64,000 nucleotides of DNA from Nelumbo lutea (taxonomy: Eukaryota > Streptophyta > Magnoliopsida > Proteales > Nelumbonaceae), in contig JAKGHH010000002.1 in assembly GCA_022828595.1 (NCBI GenBank), forward strand, positions 67,366,383 through 67,430,382. Direction: 5' to 3'. Shown here piece after piece: positions 44,396 through 55,178 of this stretch (within the stretch, counting starts at the first letter, position 1; the number at the start of each line of letters is the position of its first letter). The notes under the pieces are model-generated. The model had not been told where the DNA came from, ran no database searches, and saw only the letters and a program-made list of their open reading frames with translations. The translations under genes and the position numbers were made by a program.

Positions 44396-45081
44396 TGTTA
44401 GGTGGTGCCCTAGCTGGTCAAAGTTACCAATTAGGAACCTTTGTGGCCAACGTCCTTAAACCACAACAATGCACTACTCACCTATAAGTTTGGAAAACTA
44501 TGTCATCGAAGACCTCGGATAAAAGTGAAGTCTTGCACAGAAAAGGACAAGCACCACCTCCCAAGGATAAATGCCACTTCTGGGGAAGGTGGGTGGCCTT
44601 ATCCCAATGACCCCGCAAGGAGCATGTCTAGGTAGAACTCAAACACTCAATTATTTAAAGGCATGCCTCCTCAAGGTAAAGGGGCTTTAATTCTCAAAAC
44701 TCTCTAAGCACTTTAGCTCTCTTGCTCACTTACTGTTCTCCTTAGCTCGGCCTGACTGACTACATCATCCCATTACTAACTTAAGCATCAGAGTGCCTTC
44801 CTGAGGATCTCATTCCCAGGCCTCTAATTTTGTCATGTTTGTACTCACTTACTGTTCTCCTTAGCTCGGCCTGACCAACTACATCATCCCATTACTAACT
44901 TGAGCATCAAAGTGCCTTCATGAGGATCTCATTCCCAGGCCTCTAACTCTATCATGTTTGTAGATATCCTCGGTGCACAACATCGTCCTTCCACCTTAGC
45001 TATGTCTAGTGGCAGGATTATCTACATGTTTAGTTCGGCACACCCCTGACTCAGCACACCATGGATCAGACAACATCAACA
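44396..45081 (+). repeat. 3' LTR of element C with 119-bp internal tandem duplication
   Basis: Begins TGTTAGGTGG and ends CATCAACA. 44725-44843 and 44844-44962 are two copies of a 119-base block starting CTCACTTACTG. The 5' LTR has only one copy, so this duplication arose in the 3' LTR after insertion, or the two LTRs come from different templates. Confidence 0.87.
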
Positions 45082-45100
45082 ATATTTCCAAACTGAGCCT

Positions 45101-46680
45101 ATACTCTTTAGTCTTTATAAAGTAGACAAGTTTCAAAGTATTAATACATATTGTATTGTTTGTGTAGGTGCGGTGGTAAGGCAATGAAGGTTGGTCAATT
45201 CTCCAAAGGTTCAGAGAGTATGGCAGGATGGAGAGAATGTAGAAATACTAATTGTAGAGGATAGTGGGAGAAGAGAATAAAAGGGAGTATGAAGAGAAAC
45301 AGAGAGAGAGATCTCTACGAGAAACCCTAGTGTTATGATTATATGGGCGTCTGATGTGTGAGAGGATTGTTCCCCTTTTTATAGAGAGGACCCCAAGGCT
45401 ATAAGGAGAATGATCTAAAAGGAGACATTTCCTATTAGGAAAGGGGATCTTTATCTTTATGTCGACTATTAAGGGAGCAACATTAGGATTTCACCACGTG
45501 TCCAGCAAGATCCTTTAAGGACAAAGTTTCCTTTCTCCTAAGGATTCTCGCATGGCGCATGTAGGCTACGTCCCCTTATGAATTTCCATGTTGACACGTC
45601 CCCTTATGAGCTATGCCTTATCATAGCTCACTGTGACCAAAAGGAATGTTGATCTCCCATAGGTGGGTGTTGCTAGCCACGGGGTCTGCCCACCATTGAT
45701 TACCACATGGACTGTCATTTTGTGGTAATCGCAAGGTATTAGTTGTTTATTGGGTTTGTCTTAGACTGACGATATTATTTTATGCCATCGCAAGCCTTGG
45801 GTGATGCTCATTGCCCATCGTAGGTTCCAAGATGTGTTTTATGCTCATCATAGGTCTTGGTTGGCCCTCTGTGCTCATTGCATATCCTAGAACATGTTTC
45901 ATGCCCATCGCACATCCCGAGAGGCTTTGTGTGCTCATCGCAAGTGTATGAACTTTCCATCATTTTGATGGAGTGTTTTTGTACCATTGCGGAGGCATCC
46001 CAATCGAGATTCCTCCATATGGTTTTCTTTCGACATCCTCCTCATAATCCCGGTGATGGTAAACTGCATGTACTTATAGTTTGTGTGTATTATATCAATA
46101 TAGCAAAGCCATTTGGATATCATAAATATTGAGAGTGGTTTTGATCATTTAAGATATTAGTATAAAGGTTTAAAAACCAACTTGGGGATGGAACCACTTT
46201 GTGTAGCCCCTTAGAGCTGGGTACGAGGGATTATGGGTTTGGGGGATGGGCTACCCCCCTCGTTGTGTAGCCCTTTGGAGAAACAAAAAACTTGGGAGTG
46301 AAGCCACTTTGGCCTTAGGATTTTAGCGCAACAGTTCAACACCATTTATATCAAACGATTACACAACTGCACCTATGCAGTTTTATATTCGTTTTCCCTC
46401 GTTGGCTTTGCAAGGGGGAAGCAGCAAGACAGACTCCGACAAAGGAAATTCTCGAAAAAGGGGGAGGTCAGACTTATTGGTTTTATTGCAAAGGATTTGG
46501 TGGCAAAAAATTCTAGTGATTTGGCATTGTTGATAGTTGTGGAGATGGTGAGTCCCACATTAAATAGTAATTCAAGGATTGATTGGAATTTGAATGCTCC
46601 TGCTCATGTTTCAAAAATTTTGAAGCCTCACATTTTGAGGGAGTTGGGTGTAGACCCAAGTTGATGGGTGAGCCGTTTGA
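45101..46680. other. Unassigned repeat-like sequence
   Basis: A purine-rich stretch at 45190-45340 and a tract of related blocks at 45780-45950 (words such as GCCCATCGCA and TGCTCATCGCA, spaced about 45 bases) suggest decayed transposon DNA. No coding region is supported, and the boundaries are unknown. Confidence 0.45.
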
Positions 46681-47349
46681 GACAATTTAGAAGGGGTAAC
46701 CAAGGTTTGGTGTCAATGGATAATATTTGGGATAGGCTTAAGTCATTCTCTATAGTTAGAAAAAGCATATTAACTGTTACGGTGATAAAAAACTTAAAAA
46801 CTTAATCCTATCAAAAGGAATTTGCAAAAGGAATGGGTCAAGATTATTTTATAAGCAGCTTTCAAATAAGAGAATAGGTTTCTCGGTAAAGTTCTAGAAT
46901 GTTGGGGAGGTAGGGGATGAGTTGGAGGGTGAGAAATGTATTAGAAGGGGAGAAGTAGAGTTTGGAGGGGGTGATAGAAAGTAGAGAGAATGAGGGAGAG
47001 GTAGACAAAATAGATCAAGAAATGTTGCAAGAGGATCCAAAGGAAGGAGAACAAGAGAGCCTCCAATTGTATCCAGTTCAAGAGGGAGGTGTATACGTAG
47101 AGGGAAGAGGTTATGGGGTGTCCAAGAAACAAATGAAATTAACTTTGACAATTTAGAAGGGGGGTAGCCAAGGTTTGGTGTCGATGGATACTATTTGGGA
47201 GATGCTTAAGTTATTCTCCACAACCAGAAAAGGAAAATTAATTGTTATGGTGATCAAAAGGAATTTGCAAAAGGAATGGGTTAAGGTTATTGTGTAAGTG
47301 GCTTTTAAATACGAGAATAGGTTGCTCTATAAAGTTTCAAAATGCTAGG

Positions 47350-48142
47350 TGTTATGGTCACACCATCCAGCAAGGCACCGCGGCGCAGCCATAGGCAGCA
47401 GCCCGCACAATAGTGGGCACCGCCTGGCAGCACTGCAGCATGCACCGCCGATAGCACGCAGCACGCATCGCCAGGCAGCAGCACGCACCGCACGCACCGC
47501 ACACACACACACACGGCACCGCACGGCAGCGGCACCATGGTGCAGCACGCACCACCAGGCAGCAGCACGGTAGCAGCACCATGAGGCGCGTGCACGACAG
47601 CGGCATCATGAGTCGTGCGCACGCACTGCACGACAGCAGCATTGCGTGCACGCACCACGTGGCAGTGGCACCATGAGTCGCGTGCACGCACCAGGCAGCA
47701 GCAATAGAGCAGGGCCCACATGACAGCTCATAAGGGTGGGCCCACCCTTATCTGGACACGTCAAGCCAACTCGCCGCCAGTTTACCTGATCCTTATCTTA
47801 TCCCTTATCCCTTATCTTTATCTTATCTTATCTTATCCTTATCTCAAGTAAGAGTGAGTTACCATTAGGAATAGGTAATTAGGAGTTTGAGTTCAAATTG
47901 GAGTTTGAGTTTAATTAGGAATTTCCTTCTGTAAGCTCCTATTTAAGGAGCCACGAATTGAAATAAAGCATTCAGTTTTCCAGCCAAGAAAAGAGTGAGG
48001 AGAGTTCGGGTGGTCTCTTGGACAAATCACCCATTGGGTTTCCGTAATAGGGTCTGTAAGCAAGGGAAGGTGCAAGGGGAAGCAGGGGGCTTTCGCACCG
48101 TAGACCGACCCGTGACGGGATCCTACGTGCGGGACCATAACA
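47350..48142 (+). repeat. 5' LTR of element D
   Basis: The first 360 bases are GC-rich imperfect repeats of CACGCACC and GGCAGCAG, unlike the AT-rich surroundings. Then come TTATC repeats (about 47790-47850), a TATA-like TATTTAAG at 47940-47947 and AATAAA at 47962-47967. The distal half matches the 3' LTR with only a few substitutions. Confidence 0.9.
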
Positions 48143-48144
48143 AT

Positions 48145-48157
48145 TGGTATCAGAGCC
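48145..48157 (+). other. Primer binding site of element D (tRNA-Met type)
   Basis: TGGTATCAGAGCC is complementary to the 3' end of plant initiator methionine tRNA and starts two bases after the LTR. Confidence 0.85.
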
Positions 48158-48164
48158 AAACGTC

Positions 48165-49145
48165 ATGGGCGATATGGAGAAGTTGTCTTCCAAGGTCCAC
48201 GAACTGGAACACCAACTTGCAGAAACCAGCATGGAGGTTCGTGAAGTCAAGGAAGACGTCCGGGAGATGCGACGCTTGCTGGAAGCATTCCTCTCCAATA
48301 AAGAAATGAGTCCGGAGGGAATCGCCAACACAAACAGGCGCCGTCCGAACTGGACAGAGGCATCCAACAAACAGCAGATCGTTGCCCCTACAGCCATAGT
48401 TATTTCGAAGGATCAGCGCACGGAGGATGAAACTGTAAAGTCTCCTCTTTTGGCTAGGGACGATGACACGAACATTATAGTAGAACCTGCTGAATGCGCT
48501 CCTTTGACGAAGGCAGGTGGGCTTGGCAATGTTGCTGGGGCTTTACCGAAGGCCTTGGCTCAGCATGGGCATAAAGTTATGGTTGCGGCACCACCGTATG
48601 GTAACTATACAGAAATCCAAGAAACAGGAGTGCGCAAGAGATGTAAGGTGGAGGGGCAGGATATAGAGGTAATTTTTTTCCGAGCTTATATTGATGACAT
48701 AGATTTTGTGTTCATGGACAGCCCTATGTTTTGTAATATTGAGGAAAAAATATATGGGGAAGGCTGAGAGGATATTTTAAAACGCATGGTCCTCTTCGGT
48801 AAGGACACTCTTGAGGTCCTCTACTGTAAGCATACCCGGTACAGCATTCTTAGGATCCACAACAGAGCACAACGGGGTCATGGTCCAGTACGTGATTTCT
48901 GTTATGTGGACCTTCCACAAAACTACTTCAAACTATATGACCCAGGAGGTAGGGAACACTTCAATGTCATTGCGGCTGGCCTGAGTGCAGCAGAGCGTGT
49001 AGTCACTATAAGCCATGGCTATGCCTGGGAGCGGGAAACAAAAGAAGGTGGCTGGGATCGGCACCAAATAATCCAGCGTGACGCACGGAGAGACGGGGCA
49101 GTCCCTGTTGTTCAAACTGTTGCTGGACTGAGAAATTGTGTGTAG
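48165..49145 (+). pseudogene. Chimeric frame: gag-like start fused to plastid starch synthase (SSII type) fragment
   Basis: The frame starts at ATG 48165, 20 bases after the primer site begins. About 85 residues of charged helix (K-V-H-E-L-E-H-Q-L, R-R-L-L-E-A-F-L) resemble gypsy gag N-termini. From about 48430 it is a granule/plastid starch synthase of the GT5 family: P-A-E-C-A-P, K-A-G-G-L-G (ADP-glucose-binding K-x-G-G-L), G-A-L-P-K-A-L, D-I-D-F-V-F-M-D-S. After a TGA at 48765-48767 the same frame continues D-I-L-K-R-M-V-L-F and, after a gap where about forty family residues are missing, G-H-G-P-V-R-D-F, Y-V-D-L-P, E-H-F-N, R-V-V-T-I-S-H-G-Y-A-W-E and E-G-G-W. It stops at 49145. It lacks the second half of the enzyme, so no starch synthase activity is expected. 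No introns interrupt it. Confidence 0.88.
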
Positions 49146-49228
49146 TCGTTGGATCCATTCACAGAATCCCAAGCCATGTATCCAGAACACGAGCTTGAGG
49201 ACAAGCTCGTAGTCCGGGAGGGGTGTAA

Positions 49229-50024
49229 TGTTATGGTCACACCATCCGGCAAGGCACCGCGGCGCAGCCATAGGCAGCAGGCCGCACAACAGTAGGCACC
49301 GCCTAGCAGCACGCATCGCCGATAGCGCACAGCATGCACTGCCAGGCAGCAGCACGCACCGCACGCACTGCACGGCAGCACGCATCGCGAACACGCCCGA
49401 CACCGCACGACAGCGGCACTATGGCACGCAGCACGCACCACCAGGCAGCAGCATGGTAGCAGCACCATGAGGCGCGTGCACGGCAGCGGCACCCTGAGGC
49501 GTGCGCACGCACTGTGCGGCAGCAGCACTGCGCGCACGCACCGCGCGGCAGTGGCACCATGAGCCGTGCGCACGCACCCGGCAGCAACAGTAGAGCGGGG
49601 CCCACATGGCAGCTCATGGGGGTGGGCCCACCCTTATCTGAATTTGCCAACTCGCCACCAGCTTACCTTATCCTTATCTCATCCCTTATCCCTTATCTTT
49701 ATCTAATCTTATCTTATCCTTATCTTAAGTAAGAGTGAGTTACCATTAGGAATAGGTAATTAGGAGTTTGAGTTCAAATTGGAGTTTGAGTTTAATTAGG
49801 AATTTCCTTCTGTAAGCTCCTATTTAAGGAGCCACGAATTGAAATAAAGCATTCAGTTTTTCCAGCCAAGAAAAGAGTGAGGAGAGTTCGGGTGGTCTCT
49901 TGGACAAATCACCCATTGGGTTTCCGTAATAGGGTCTGTAAGCAAGGAAAGGCGCAAGGGGAAGCAGAGGGCTTTCGCACCGTGGACCGACCCGTGACGG
50001 GATCCTACGTGCGGGACCATGACA
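49229..50024 (+). repeat. 3' LTR of element D
   Basis: Same composition as the 5' LTR. The GC-rich tract differs by repeat-unit gains and losses while the unique half is close to identical. Confidence 0.9.
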
Positions 50025-50290
50025 CTAGGGAAGTAGGGAATGAGTTGGAGGGTGAGAAATGTGTTAGCAGGGGAGAACTAGAGTTAATAATGGAGGGGGT
50101 GATAGAAGGTAGAGAGGAGGGAGAGGAGGTGGACAGAATAGATCAAGAAATGTTGCAAGAGGATTTGGAGGAAGAAGGATTACAAGAGAGCCTCCAATTG
50201 TATCCAGTTTTGGAAGAAGATGTAGACGTGGAGGGAAGAGGTTATGGGGTGTCCAACAAACAAACGAAATTAACTTGGACAGCTCTAGAG

Positions 50291-50933
50291 ATTATTAAGT
50301 TGAAAACAAAGATCTTCTGGTTGAGAAATAGAATATGAAGATGGCAAAAATCTTAGGTTTGTTCTTTCTAGGGAAAGAAGATGCTACAATAGAAGCTTTC
50401 AATTCTATGGAAATGGAGGAGGAAGAGGTCTAAGAGTCAGAGGATGAGAGGGGAGGAAATATATCTAGATGAAGCAGGTGGAACCTTTAACTTGGGAGAA
50501 TTTCAGAGGGGTAGAAAATTGAGAAAGCTTTCCGATCTCTATGTGGACTATTTAGTGAAGGAAGATGAGAACTTGAGAGGACGAAATTCAATAAGAGGAA
50601 TAGGGAGAGGTGGAAGAGGAAAGATAAGAAGTCATGCTTTTGTTTAGTTTTCTTTTTGGGTGCAAGTCTTAGTGCTAGTGGTTTTTGAAAGGTCAAGGGT
50701 GCAGGGAGTGAGTTTTGTTTTTCTGTTTTTGTTTTTGTTTCTTTTGGTGGTGGTGTGTCTTTGTAGATTTCCTATTTTGTTTAGGTTGAGGATCTTAGTT
50801 TTTTGTTCTTAGTGGGTAGGTGGGCGATTCAATCTTGGTTTGTTTATGATGCGGGGTTGCAACATTTTATGTAGTTATGCTTTGTTTTCTTTTTATAAAA
50901 TTTTCCTATTTATTTTCAAAAAAAAATGTTTCA
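50291..50933. other. Tail of the unknown repeat with a poly(A)-like end
   Basis: Ends in TTATAAAATTTTCC and then a run of nine A at about 50918-50926. This resembles the 3' end of plant LINEs but no RT or endonuclease is seen. Confidence 0.4.
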
Positions 50934-51194
50934 GGATAGGTTTGAGAGTGCTTATTTGAGTAAGCACTTATTTTGGGTTGGGACCAAACCAATAGGCACT
51001 TATTTGCGTTTCGGAAAATGTGAACACCTGATTTTTAAGTGCTTTTTTCTTTTTTTGGTCTATCTTGGTCCACCACGTCATTTTAAAAATACCTATACTA
51101 CCCTAGTTTAAAATAAGTGTTTTTTCACCAAATGCTCATAAATTCTTATTAGAACAAGCACTTATCTTTCAAATAAGCACTCCCAAACTTGGCC
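50934..51194. mobile_element. Harbinger-type MITE, about 261 bp
   Basis: The ends are inverted: GGATAGGTTTGAGAGTGCTTA at the left and TAAGCACTCCCAAACTTGGCC at the right. Flanking TCA and TTA are a near-match 3-bp target duplication. Confidence 0.78.
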
Positions 51195-51656
51195 TTAGAC
51201 TTCCAATTGTTGCTCAAGTGGATTGACCGACTAAGTACAAAAATTGAAAAACATATTTGGTTTGAAGTATCAAGCCTTGAAAGCTCAAAAAACCAAGAGT
51301 CTGAGACACAGTATAGAAACATACTCTTAAGGCATGTGTTGCATGCTTGATCAATACAAAAAAAAAAAGAAAACCCTTCAAAGTTCAAATTAATGAATGC
51401 ATCAAGGCAAGCACTTTAACATTTATGACAACTATAAACCACTACACTTACTGCATCACTCTAGGCAACTCTCACTCTAGTGATAAGTAACTTTCTTCAC
51501 AATGACTATCACTCTAGCAGAAGGTAGCCCGCCCTTTCATGGCGGATCACACTCTAGTGGCAAGTAGTCCTTTCCATTCGGTAACTTTCACTTTATATTC
51601 CATGTAACCCTTTCTTTCACAATTGTCACTCCACTCTAGGTAGTCCATGTCCCAGG
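51195..51656. other. Intergenic
   Basis: A set of related sentences built on CACTCTAG (51460-51660) gives irregular short repeats. No gene recognised. Confidence 0.4.
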
Positions 51657-52183
51657 TAGGGGTGGCCACGAGCCGACACCTGAGCTTTTCACGAGCAATT
51701 TGAGCTCGGCTCATGAAAAGTTAGGCTTGACTCGATTTAAACCAAACTTCGAGCTGAGCTCAAGCCCGATATATAGGCTTGTTTCTAATCGAGCCTAGTG
51801 AAGCTTGGCTCGTGAGATTCGTGAACCTAATCGAGCCTAATATAATAAATAAATAATTTTTATTATACATACATATACATATACATATATATATAATATA
51901 CAACTTTTATTATATATAATAATATATTTTATATATAATATTTTTATTTTTTATGTATAATAGTAAATAATTTTTATTATTCTTATTTTTTTGTATGTAA
52001 AATAAAAATAATATTTTTATTTATAATTTATATTTTTAGAAAAAGCTTGGCTTATAATCGAGCTCGAACTTGCGAGCTTTTGAACTGAGCCGAGCTCGAG
52101 CTCAAGTCTCTAAATCGAATTGAGCTCAAGCTCGAGCTTGAGTAGCCAAATATTCAGCTCGGTTCGGCTCAAATCCACTCCTA
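51657..52183. mobile_element. hAT-type MITE, 527 bp
   Basis: Ends TAGGGGTGGCC and CCACTCCTA, with GTCCCAGG and GTCCTAAG flanking (6 of 8 match), consistent with an aged 8-bp hAT duplication. The interior is built of GAGCTCG/CGAGCTC and a long A/T tract. Confidence 0.75.
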
Positions 52184-52984
52184 GTCCTAAGTAACAAAGG
52201 TTCAAACGTGAATTATGGCAATAGACTTTGATACCATTTGTTACATGCTTGACCAACCATGAAACTCACCAAACAAGCATTTTAACATTTAGGATTGCAA
52301 TAGCTTGTAACATATTCGGTTTCGAATTTCAAGATCATATATGAAGTTGGATTTGGCATGTATGATTAGATTTCCGTTTTATTACATACAATTTTTTTTC
52401 TTATTTTGAGAAAAAAAAGTTAAGTCCTTAAAAAAAAAGAAAAAGATAAATAATAAAAGAAAAAGAAAACTATGATATGGATTTCTAAGGAGACTATCTA
52501 TTTCATGTTTCAAGTTTTAACTTTAACAAAAGTAGAAGATAGAGAACGTATAGAAATACACTCATTTCCATTGCCGTTGAGAGAGGCTGTGGTTGCTAGT
52601 TGTGGTCAATGCTAGAAGAGGTGGTTGCTAGTACAAGTGGCAATCCCTAATTTGTAGAGATAGAGATCACACTCCACCTTTATAGAATATAGACTTTGAA
52701 TTGCAACTTGAGGAAGATGGTGGACTTGGTAATTCCTGTTGCAAGCGTAGTTACTATTGCTAGGGCTTAGTCATGTGTGCTTGTGGTCCAGAGTCCAATC
52801 ATTGAGATGTCATGATTTCTTGGCATTAATTTGTTTCTTAAGAGGAAAGACATCAGCACCTGATTTTTGCTCGGTTCATTGTCTAAACCCTAATTCATCA
52901 TTGATCACCCGATTAAACCATTCTGATGCTTCTAGAACCCTAAAAAACCAAGTCTTAACCCCCAAATCCTCAAAACCTACTATT
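52184..52984. other. Intergenic
   Basis: Low-complexity A/T runs near 52390-52470. No gene supported. Confidence 0.4.
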
Positions 52985-53470
52985 GATCTCACCTAGTACT
53001 CTTCATACCAAATTCCCAAAATACTCCCTCAATATTACCCTTATACCAGATTACCCATTTCTACCTCAAACCAAACTCCCAAAATATCCTCATTTCAAAT
53101 TACCAGAATACCCTTTGACCAAAATACACCTTGATCAAATTACCAAAATACCCCTCGTTCTAATCTTCACCAAAAACACCCCTTATATAAATTTCCCAAA
53201 AATGCATTCTCATTTACTAAAATGACCAAAATACCCTTCATTCTCCAAATTAACCAATACCCCTCTAAATCTCCCCATTCAAACCCTAGATTACTCCAAT
53301 TGCTTTTTGATACCCAATTTACCAAATTGCCCTTTTAATCCCAATTTCTAAGCAACCCTTCATCCAAAATTTTCAAAATGCCCCTCAAACTAAACTCCTA
53401 AAATGTTCCCCATCCCAAATGATCAAAATATCCTCGACCAAATTACCAAAATGCCCTCCTTTCAATTCAT
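52985..53470. repeat. Degenerate array of CAAAATACCCC-type repeats
   Basis: More than a dozen variants of CCAAATTACCAAAATACCC occur at roughly 20-30 base spacing. The copies are too diverged to define a unit. The pattern is clear from the recurring words ACCAAATT, CAAAATACCC and CCCTC. Confidence 0.75.
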
Positions 53471-54874
53471 GCGAAGCGTACCCAAAATACTCCTTTTAAT
53501 CCCAGTGTTTAAAGCATTCAACAACGGAGCGTACCCAATTCATGTCATCTTCCCCTTTTCTTCCATCAATGGTTCAGCCCTTATCGTTTTTTTGTTTGAA
53601 ATCCAGTTGAAATGCTTCCTTCTGAAGTCCATTTTTCAACAAAGATCGAATTCCTATAGCCTACTGCAGCATCGTTATTTCATTCAAGGTCGCAAGAGGG
53701 TAAAAACCGATTATCTCATATCCCTAAGTTCCTATACAAACCCAATTCAATATTTAGATTATAATCCTGGTTTTGCTTCGGTTAGCTAGGGATTTGATTT
53801 GCTCATGAACGGATACTTTTTTTTGGGGTTCAATAATTTGATATTATACGTAAAATAAGCCCAAATTTAAAGCTTATATTATGAGATTTGTGATTAGCAT
53901 ACATTAAAAGAACAAAGAAATGACCATTTTCTTTGTTGAATTCATCATGTGATTGTTTTTAGTAGGAGTCTTTTTGATCGTTTTCTCATGTTTTGATCTC
54001 CTTCGTTCATGGTACAGGTAATAGTATAGCTCATATTCTTGGCAGAAAGGCTTTGCAATTAATTAGACTAAAAATCTAGACTGTTGAAAGTTTTGATGCA
54101 ATCAAATTGCCTTCAAGCTTTATCGAAAAAAAAAAAAAAAACATAACTAATATTGCTAGAACTGTGATGGAGTAAAACATAGAAAACTCATTGGGTCACA
54201 ATTTTACTGATTTAATTGGTTATTAGATCATTTAGGCGAGAAAACTATTAAAAATCAGGAAAGTTGAGACTACAAATTGAACTAGTTGGCACCTTCAAAT
54301 TGGATGCGCATTCAACCTGATTAAGGTGATCAATCAAAACAATTTGAAGATGCCAGCTAGCTTAATTGGTAAGGTTTTCTACTTGGGTGTAGCGGAGACT
54401 TTGGATGAATTCCTTCTCTTGGTAATCAAAATCATCAAATAAAGGATGTGAAGTTTGCATTATTCGGATGGGTGCTCGGTGTGGATGTGAGGTGAGAACC
54501 TATGAGGAAAAATAGGTCAGAGAGCCCGGGGTGATATTCCGGGCTTAACACTCCGACGTTCAAGTCAATATAGCAATCGAACATTCAAACTGTTTGAGAT
54601 GAATTGAAGATAGTAAATGCAATGTAACTATCAATTTTTGAAATTTATCTTTATATAAGTTAGGATGTTGGTGCCGATCAACACATGGTAGTGGTAGATG
54701 ACACGTCAAGATGTACATGGAGAAAGCCCAAGGCCTATTTCCTAAGAGTGTGGGCAAATGGGATGATTGTATTGCCAAGTGGTTGTCATATAGTACATGT
54801 GATGCAACCTAGCTGAGTTTCCTCTGATGCCAGCTTGACTCGACAAGGTATGCTTCTTTCTTCACTTAGTTCCA
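53471..54874. other. Intergenic
   Basis: No gene supported. A run of about 17 A near 54125-54141 may be a retrotransposition tail. Confidence 0.4.
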
Positions 54875-55178
54875 AGGTTTTAAAATTCAATCTGGAATTG
54901 GAACCGTTCTAGTCATCAATTTTTGGGCCAACGATTCGATCGTTTGATTTGAATGAATGGCCTATTTCAATTAAAAAATAAACAATTAAAATTCGAAATG
55001 GCCAAAATTGTTGAATGGATCAAATGAGCCAACAGTTCGACCACTCGGGTTTATGGATCGCTGACCAATTCAATGGTTTTTGGTCAAAGATTGGGATTGG
55101 GATAAATCGGAACGATTGTCAAGACAATTTTCCGGCCGAATGTCCAATCATCTGGATCAACAACGGTTCGAAAACACT
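54875..55178. repeat. Foldback repeat family, copy 3
   Basis: Similar in plan to 31095-31341 and 34368-34618: AAGGTTTTAAAATTC at the left and CGGTTCGAAAACACT at the right, with inverted CGAACGG-type words inside. Confidence 0.5.

Larger units (their letters stand above)
40685..45081 (+). mobile_element. Element C: non-autonomous gag-only LTR retrotransposon (TR-GAG-like)
   Basis: 5' LTR 40685-41300, 3' LTR 44396-45081. After the 5' LTR, TTGGCACCATTTGTGG (from 41301) is a primer-site-like sequence, and before the 3' LTR a purine tract (ACTGGGGG, then ACTAT). The interior has gag only; there is no sign of protease, RT, RNase H or integrase, so any movement would have needed a helper element. 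Flanking bases GTACT and ATATT match at three of five positions, an eroded target duplication. The gag type and primer site link it to the same gypsy lineage as A and B. Confidence 0.85.
40485..45100. mobile_element. MITE split by insertion of element C
   Basis: The left part (40485-40684) is the ATTTGTA-rich MITE family also in the C2 gene intron, with GTACT just before the insertion. The right part begins at about 45087 with TCCAAACTGAGCC, exactly the right terminus of that family. The retrotransposon sits between. This nested order shows the MITE was present before element C. Confidence 0.78.
47350..50024 (+). mobile_element. Element D: LTR retrotransposon carrying a captured starch synthase fragment
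   Basis: 2675 bases. LTRs are 47350-48142 and 49229-50024, both beginning TGTTATGG and ending in CA. An exact 5-bp duplication CTAGG flanks it (47345-47349 and 50025-50029). The primer site TGGTATCAGAGCC (48145-48157) matches the 3' end of initiator tRNA-Met. A purine-rich tract (GGGAGGGGTG) precedes the 3' LTR. The interior (1086 bases) codes for a gag-like coiled-coil start, then a starch synthase fragment, then a short tail resembling the end of gypsy pol (L-E-D-K-L). There is no protease, RT or integrase, so it is non-autonomous. Confidence 0.92.
46681..50290. repeat. Tandem duplicated block (about 467 bp) interrupted by element D
   Basis: The block 46681-47147 recurs as 47148-47349 plus 50030-50290. 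Landmarks include CAAGGTTTGGTGTC (about 46705 and 47170) and GAGTTGGAGGGTGAGAAATG (about 46920 and 50042). Element D sits within the second copy. The repeat translates to acidic Glu-rich fragments without recognised domains. Confidence 0.85.

Noticed and set aside
47305..47721. Cys/Ala/Arg-rich open frames across the GC-rich LTR tracts
   Set aside because: They are translations of GCAGCAC-type repeats in several frames on both strands.
48144..49145. A functional host starch synthase gene at this site
   Set aside because: It is flanked by LTRs with a shared target duplication, lacks half of the enzyme, and has an in-frame stop and internal gaps.
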